This document shows positions 7,261 through 10,398 of a stretch of 10,398 nt of DNA, piece by piece. The translations under genes and the position numbers were made by a program. The notes beneath the pieces are model-generated. The model did no database searches and had not been told where the DNA came from. It was given only the letters and a program-made list of their open reading frames with translations. This DNA is from Opitutales bacterium (lineage in GTDB: Bacteria > Verrucomicrobiota > Verrucomicrobiia > Opitutales > T3Sed10-336), in NCBI GenBank assembly GCA_007132315.1, contig SLOW01000006.1, positions 1 through 10,398 on the forward strand, written 5' to 3'. Positions within the stretch are counted from its first letter, which is position 1. The number at the start of each line of letters is the position of its first letter.

Positions 7261-7278
7261 CCGGCGTTTTAACGCCGG
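7261..7278. repeat. Short palindrome CCGGCGTTTTAACGCCGG
   Basis: A 7-bp perfect stem (CCGGCGT with ACGCCGG) around a TTTA tetraloop, about 75 bp after the glycosylase stop. It could terminate or stabilise the 3' end of the upstream transcript, although no U-tract follows. It resembles in size and GC-rich arms the palindrome at 7452-7472 and the one at 9897-9920, so it may belong to a dispersed family. Confidence 0.5.
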
Positions 7279-7339
7279 GTTCGCATGTGGAGTTGAGATA
7301 GTCCCGAAGAAGCGGCTGATTGGCACTTGGAATAAACCA

Positions 7340-7366
7340 TTGAACTCGCATGGGATACCCGTTCAA
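7340..7366. promoter_or_regulatory. Candidate operator: TTGAAC-N15-GTTCAA inverted repeat
   Basis: The arms TTGAAC (7340-7345) and GTTCAA (7361-7366) are perfect complements, with GGG-ATA-CCC inside the spacer (7352-7360), so CCCGTTCAA can pair with TTGAAC plus GGG across a 6-nt bulge. The spacing suits a dimeric regulator or a small RNA hairpin about 145 bp upstream of the oxidoreductase gene. The pairing is direct observation; the operator role is inference. Confidence 0.3.
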
Positions 7367-7381
7367 CGATAAGATCACCGT

Positions 7382-7427
7382 GTGCCCGCCTGTTTGTCAT
7401 GTCAGTTTAGGCGTGACGTCCGGGCAC
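7382..7427. repeat. Long-range inverted repeat GTGCCCG...CGGGCAC
   Basis: A perfect 7-bp outer stem (7382-7388 with 7421-7427), with a smaller inner CCT/AGG pairing (7389-7391 with 7409-7411) and an asymmetric internal loop. It may be a structured 5' leader or operator for the downstream operon. It does not match a riboswitch class I can recognise. Confidence 0.3.
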
Positions 7428-7451
7428 GTGTCCTCTTGGATGAAATTTCAA

Positions 7452-7472
7452 CCGCCGTTTTCAGGGCGGCGG
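7452..7472. repeat. GC-rich palindrome with TTTTCAGGG loop
   Basis: CCGCCG (7452-7457) pairs with CGGCGG (7467-7472) over a 9-nt loop, 38 bp upstream of the oxidoreductase start codon. It shares the loop element TTCAG with the repeat at 9897-9920 and the one cut by the right edge. That suggests a dispersed palindromic family, or an untranslated-leader hairpin. Confidence 0.45.
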
Positions 7473-7509
7473 ATCGTTTCTGTTCACATTCATTTCAATT
7501 TAAGTTCTT

Positions 7510-8886
7510 ATGAAAGACGCAGACAGAATGGATCGCCGTTCATTTCTCAGAAAAAGCGCAATCGCGGGAGCGGCCATGGCCGCCTCCCCGCTGATTCTTC
7601 CCGGGCGGGTTCTGGGCTTGAACGGTGAACCGGGCGCCAACAGTCGCATCGCCATCGGGGTCATCGGCGTGGGCAATCAAGGAAGTTACCTGGCACGAAG
7701 ACTTTCCAGTGAGGCGTTTTCGGACCAGTGTCGCGTGGTCGCGTTATCCGATGTTTATCTGCCGCGTGCGAAAGAAGTCGCGGAGTCGCTGGATGTGGAG
7801 GCGGTTTACCAGGACTACCGGGAAATGCTCGACCGCGCGGATATCGACGCGGTGGTCGTTACCACGCCGTTGCACTGGCACGCACTGAACTGTATCCACG
7901 CCGCGCAGGCGGGGAAGGACATTTTCTGCGAGAAACCGCTGACCTATTCCATCGTGGAAGGCCGCCGGATGGTGGAGGCGGTACGCAAGTACGACCGGGT
8001 CTTGCAGACCGGTATTCAGGGGCGCCTGCACCGCAACGCGCACCGGGCTTGTGAATACGTGCGCAACGGAGTGCTGGGAAACATCGAGCGCATTGTCGCC
8101 CACAACTACCACAGTCCCATGGAACCCGACTTTCCAGAAGAACGTATTCCCGAAGGTCTCGACTGGGACATGTGGTGCGGACCGGCGGAAAAGCCACCGT
8201 ACAATTTCGCCGTCTGGGACAACCGCAGCAATCCGAGCTGGGTTTCCCTGCGGCCTTTTTCCGGAAGCTCGATGACCGATTGGGGGAGCCACGGCCTCGA
8301 CTTGGCGCAGTGGGCGTTGGGCATGGACGAATCCGGTCCCGAGGAAGTCTGGGTGGAGGGAGATCCCTTTGAGAAGATGGTCAGCACCCCGGAAGATCCC
8401 GGCGGCCGTCAGCAGGGACCGCGCTCGCCGCAGGTGTTCATGAAATATCCCGGCGGTCTCGTTATGGAGTTCTCCCGGGAAGGCCGGTGGAACGAGGTCA
8501 ACGTCATCGGTGAAAACGGCACCGTCAACATCACCCGGGACGGCTTCAGTTCGGAGCCGGCCGAATTGATGGGCAGACGGCTCGAGAACGCGGATATTGA
8601 GTTGTACCAGGGATTTGAATACGCACTGGAGAACGACATTCTTCAGGATTGGTTCAACTGTATCCGTGAACGCCGCGCTCCCGGTGCCGATGTCGAAATC
8701 GGGCATCGCACCACCAGTCTCTGCCACCTCGCCAACATCGCCCGCTGGGTAAGCGAAATAACCGGAGAAACCGGGCAGCGCCTGCAATGGGACACGCAAA
8801 CCGAACGCTTCACCAACAGTCCGGAAGCCAATCGTTTTCTGAATCCGTATCGCAGAGAAGCCTACGGCCTGCCGGAGAGGGTCTGA
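7510..8886 (+). CDS. Tat-exported Gfo/Idh/MocA-family oxidoreductase
   Basis: A 458-residue NAD(P)-dependent dehydrogenase of the Gfo/Idh/MocA family, whose members oxidise or reduce sugars, inositols and their derivatives. The N-terminus has a twin-arginine signal, RRSFLRK (9-15), then an Ala-rich hydrophobic segment up to about residue 36, implying export folded with its cofactor. The Rossmann domain begins with IGVIGVGNQGS (GVGNQG at 53-58), followed by TTPLHWHAL (118-126) and the family's EKPL motif (Glu141-Lys142-Pro143). The C-terminal substrate domain includes SMTDWGSHGLDLAQW with Asp257 and His261. Length fits the Tat-containing subgroup common in Planctomycetota and Verrucomicrobiota. 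An in-frame ATG at 7528 would shorten the signal by six residues; neither start has a clear Shine-Dalgarno. Ten bases separate it from the DUF6807 gene, so the two are probably one operon. The substrate is unknown. Confidence 0.93.
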   Translation: MKDADRMDRRSFLRKSAIAGAAMAASPLILPGRVLGLNGEPGANSRIAIGVIGVGNQGSYLARRLSSEAFSDQCRVVALSDVYLPRAKEVAESLDVEAVYQDYREMLDRADIDAVVVTTPLHWHALNCIHAAQAGKDIFCEKPLTYSIVEGRRMVEAVRKYDRVLQTGIQGRLHRNAHRACEYVRNGVLGNIERIVAHNYHSPMEPDFPEERIPEGLDWDMWCGPAEKPPYNFAVWDNRSNPSWVSLRPFSGSSMTDWGSHGLDLAQWALGMDESGPEEVWVEGDPFEKMVSTPEDPGGRQQGPRSPQVFMKYPGGLVMEFSREGRWNEVNVIGENGTVNITRDGFSSEPAELMGRRLENADIELYQGFEYALENDILQDWFNCIRERRAPGADVEIGHRTTSLCHLANIARWVSEITGETGQRLQWDTQTERFTNSPEANRFLNPYRREAYGLPERV

Positions 8887-8896
8887 GGAGTGTTTT

Positions 8897-9874
8897 ATGA
8901 AAATGCCGACGATGAATTGTTTTGGGAGATCCGTTGCGACGGCGGTTGTCCTGATCACAATGTTAATCGTAACGCTGCCGGCCCGCGCGGCGGATCCGCG
9001 TGTGGACCTGGATCACGACGCAGAGTCCGGCACGATCCAGGTGGCCGTGCGTGGCGAACACGTCACCACACTCCACTACGGCGACGAGGCGCGCACGCCC
9101 TTTCTCTGGCCTTTGAAGGCGGAAGGGGGCGTCGGGGTGACGCGTAATTATCCGATGGGCACCGATGAACCGGCGAGCGAGGATCACCCGCACCACCGTT
9201 CCCTGTTTTTGACCTACGGTGATGTCAACGGTTACGATCACTGGCACAACGAAACCATCCGCACCCGCGAGGTGGAAACCGGTAAGGGCGACGATCATGC
9301 CTGGATTCGCCTGCACAATGAATGGTTGAACCGCGAGGCCGAGCCGGTCCTGCGGGAGCGCCAGGAACTGCGTTTTTACGATACGTCGGCCGCGGCGAGA
9401 ACGATCGATGTCATGTCCAGACTGGAGGCCGCTTACGGGGATGTGGTGTTCGGCGACGACAAGGAGGGACTGATGGCCTTCAGGATTCGCCCTGAAATCC
9501 AAGGGAATCGCGCCGGTGTGCTGACGAATGCCGAAGGGGAGCAGGGGGAAGCCCACGTTTACGGAGAACCTTCTCCCTGGATGGACTATTCCGGTCCTAT
9601 CGAAGGCCACGGTGTGCGCGGCATCGCCCTGTTCGATCACCCCGACAATTTCCGGCACCCGACCTTCTGGCACGTGCGCGACTACGGTCTCGCGGCGGCC
9701 AACCCGTTCGGGGCGCGCTCCGTGGGCGGCGAAGACCGCGACGGCGGTCACACCCTGCGCGAAGGAGATTCCATGACCTTCGTTTACCGCATCCTGGTGC
9801 ATTCCGGCGACGCCCGCGACGCGCGAATTTCCCGCCACTACCGCCGTTTTGCCGAAACGCCTCACCCGAAATAG
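8897..9874 (+). CDS. Secreted DUF6807 ('PmoA family') protein
   Basis: A 325-residue protein with a Sec signal peptide: charged start, hydrophobic core about 12-27, likely cleavage after ARA near residue 31. The mature part matches the family labelled 'PmoA' or DUF6807: HPHHRSLFLTYGDVNGYDHW (97-116), a DDKEGLMAFRI stretch in the middle, NAEGEQGEA, WMDYSGPIEG, IALFDHPDNFRHPTFWHVRDYGL and ANPFG. The PmoA label is misleading: nothing here indicates methane monooxygenase, and the activity is unknown. The repeated conserved His, Asp and Trp residues suggest a carbohydrate- or metal-binding site (inference). AGGAG overlapping the upstream stop (8885-8889) is a good ribosome-binding site 7 nt before the ATG. 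Pairing with a Gfo/Idh/MocA dehydrogenase recurs in PVC genomes, as far as I recall, and suggests a shared sugar-derivative substrate in the periplasm. Confidence 0.88.
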   Translation: MKMPTMNCFGRSVATAVVLITMLIVTLPARAADPRVDLDHDAESGTIQVAVRGEHVTTLHYGDEARTPFLWPLKAEGGVGVTRNYPMGTDEPASEDHPHHRSLFLTYGDVNGYDHWHNETIRTREVETGKGDDHAWIRLHNEWLNREAEPVLRERQELRFYDTSAAARTIDVMSRLEAAYGDVVFGDDKEGLMAFRIRPEIQGNRAGVLTNAEGEQGEAHVYGEPSPWMDYSGPIEGHGVRGIALFDHPDNFRHPTFWHVRDYGLAAANPFGARSVGGEDRDGGHTLREGDSMTFVYRILVHSGDARDARISRHYRRFAETPHPK

Positions 9875-9879
9875 GGTGA
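9862..9879 (+). terminator. Hairpin spanning the DUF6807 stop codon
   Basis: TCACCC (9862-9867) pairs perfectly with GGGTGA (9874-9879) around a 6-nt GAAATA loop. The TAG stop lies at the loop/right-arm junction. A second perfect pairing, GGCGCT (9882-9887) with AGCGCC (9900-9905), follows at once. There is no T-tract, so intrinsic termination is uncertain; mRNA 3'-end protection is as likely. Confidence 0.4.
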
Positions 9880-9896
9880 ATGGCGCTCGACTGAAC

Positions 9897-9920
9897 CGTA
9901 GCGCCGCTCTTCAGACGGCG
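9897..9920. repeat. Palindromic repeat, CGTAGCGC...TTCAG type
   Basis: Begins CGTAGCGCCGCT and ends in CAGACGGCG. CGCCG pairs with CGGCG around an imperfect TCTTCAGA centre. The leading CGTAGCGC and the CCGCT...TCAG core recur at 10377-10398, the clearest evidence in the window for a dispersed repeat family. Confidence 0.5.
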
Positions 9921-9968
9921 TCCCCAACCGCCTGACAAACCAGCCCGTCCTCAGAGCCGGAACAAAGG

Positions 9969-10050
9969 TTCACCACCAAGAGCACGAAGGGTAAGGCAGC
10001 GGAACCAAGGACCAATCTTCAACCACGGATTTCTCAGATGGGCACAGATT
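9969..10050. repeat. Intergenic tract with CCACCAAGAGCACGAAGG and AACCACGGATTTCTCAGAT motifs
   Basis: Two short segments (about 9971-9991 and 10020-10050) look like the 'accac-gaag-cacgaag' and 'accacggatttcacagat' tracts that I recall from intergenic regions of many environmental bacterial genomes. The internal near-repeats (ACCACCAAG / GCACGAAGG; CACGGATT / CACAGATT) are visible directly. The link to a widespread family is recollection and not verified here. These tracts commonly give rise to spurious ORFs. Confidence 0.35.
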
Positions 10051-10329
10051 CGCTCCGCCTTCACGGCCACTTCGCCCATTATGGCGACCAGCGCGGATGG
10101 GCCTATCAGCCCTTCAATCCCATCAATAACGTCAACTATGCGGCGGAGGAGTCCGGACTGCCGGAAGAATCGACTACAACCCCGGGCAGAGACCGAGCAG
10201 CCACAGGTTTTTTCAGGCGACCGGGAAGACATCAGAGAAGCCTGATCAGGAGAATCACCATGAACCATTTAATGCAATTGAAGCCGGGCGCTCATTGCCG
10301 CCCCCGCCCCCCGGTTAGTCCCTTATTTC

Positions 10330-10362
10330 TGAAATCTTGCGCGAAACGCGCAAAATATTTCA
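10330..10362. repeat. Two-part hairpin TGAAAT-TTGCGCG-AAA-CGCGCAA-ATTTCA
   Basis: An inner perfect 7-bp stem (10337-10343 with 10347-10353) around an AAA loop is extended by an outer 6-bp stem (10330-10335 with 10357-10362) across a C/AAT internal loop. It is a well-formed structure in otherwise non-coding DNA. Function is unknown. Confidence 0.45.
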
Positions 10363-10376
10363 AAAGGTGCTCCCAT

Positions 10377-10398
10377 CGTAGCGCGCCGCTTCAGCCAG
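10377..10398. repeat. Second copy of the CGTAGCGC...TTCAG palindromic repeat, cut by the window edge
   Basis: CGTAGCGC (10377-10384) is identical to 9897-9904 and is followed by CCGCTTCAG, close to CCGCTCTTCAG in the first copy. The right arm lies beyond the window. Confidence 0.45.

Larger units (their letters stand above)
7186..7509. other. 324-bp non-coding spacer rich in palindromes
   Basis: No convincing gene. It is clearly lower in GC than its neighbours in the second half and must contain the promoter of the oxidoreductase/DUF6807 pair. A weak hairpin (CGCGGC 7177-7182 with GCCGCG 7199-7204) overlaps the glycosylase stop and lacks a T-run. Further in are palindromes at 7261-7278, 7340-7366, 7382-7427 and 7452-7472 (entered separately) and the perfect 10-bp palindrome TGAAATTTCA at 7441-7450. 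No Shine-Dalgarno is seen before the ATG at 7510 and no confident -35/-10 pair was found. Confidence 0.6.
9875..10398. other. 524-bp region without a convincing gene
   Basis: This stretch holds palindromes and repeat-like tracts but no recognisable protein. One plus-strand frame is open from 9936 to the window edge, with an ATG at 10038 and another at 10260 that has AGGAG 7 nt upstream. Its translation has no family resemblance and runs through the repeat tracts and the palindromes, so it may be chance or the 5' end of an unknown gene. The antisense frame over 9951-10268 is likewise unconvincing. The region may be a decayed gene remnant mixed with intergenic repeats. Confidence 0.5.

Noticed and set aside
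6001..7326. 441-codon antisense open frame across the receptor end, the glycosylase and the spacer
   Set aside because: It lies opposite two confidently identified genes, has a low-complexity GC-driven composition and no recognisable domain.
7186..7509. CRISPR array or known riboswitch in the palindrome-rich spacer
   Set aside because: The repeats differ from one another, are not regularly spaced, and no conserved riboswitch core was recognised.
7350..7628. 92-codon plus-strand ORF entering the oxidoreductase gene
   Set aside because: No ribosome-binding site; it overlaps the Tat signal of the real gene by about 120 bp in another frame and runs through several palindromes.
8897..9874. Methane monooxygenase subunit (from the family label 'PmoA')
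   Set aside because: The protein is a soluble secreted type with one signal peptide and no multiple membrane helices; the label is a database misnomer.
9951..10268. 105-codon antisense ORF in the right-hand spacer
   Set aside because: Part of its translation (ICAHLRNPWL) comes from the intergenic repeat-like tract at 10020-10050, a common source of false ORFs; no domain is visible.

Overview
The window reads as an ordinary chromosomal segment of a GC-rich Gram-negative bacterium. LpxK (lipid A synthesis) and a TonB-dependent receptor show an outer membrane. The style of several proteins suggests the Verrucomicrobiota/PVC side, perhaps Opitutae-like: an LpxK with an insert after the P-loop domain, a Tat-exported Gfo/Idh/MocA oxidoreductase paired with a DUF6807 ('PmoA') protein, and palindromic intergenic repeats. 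That taxonomic guess is inference; no rRNA or other marker gene is present.

Layout. Positions 1-792, minus strand: panD (aspartate 1-decarboxylase) followed by the first ~102 codons of a type IA topoisomerase (topB-like), which runs off the left edge. Positions 793-1010: divergent promoter region with a strong inverted repeat. Positions 1011-7185, plus strand: a tightly packed run of lpxK, a hairpin at the lpxK stop codon, a possible 21-codon leader ORF, an M29 aminopeptidase, an adenosine-deaminase-family amidohydrolase, a TonB-dependent receptor and an alkyladenine-type DNA glycosylase. The leader, M29 and deaminase genes are joined by 4-bp ATGA overlaps. Positions 7186-7509: non-coding, with several palindromes. 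Positions 7510-9874: a probable two-gene operon of a Tat-exported oxidoreductase and a secreted DUF6807 protein. Positions 9875-10398: no convincing gene, but several palindromes and repeat-like tracts.

How the genes fit together. The plus-strand run mixes envelope biogenesis (LpxK), peptide and purine salvage (M29 peptidase, deaminase), outer-membrane uptake (TonB receptor) and DNA alkylation repair. The ATGA overlaps suggest that the peptidase and deaminase are made together. The oxidoreductase/DUF6807 pair is set off on both sides by palindrome-rich spacers and probably forms its own transcription unit, plausibly for periplasmic sugar or sugar-derivative metabolism. I see no CRISPR array, tRNA, rRNA, transposase, phage gene or defence island. 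The items most worth a second look are the coupled leader ORF, the oxidoreductase/DUF6807 pair with its upstream inverted repeats, the palindrome family, and the altered motifs in the deaminase.
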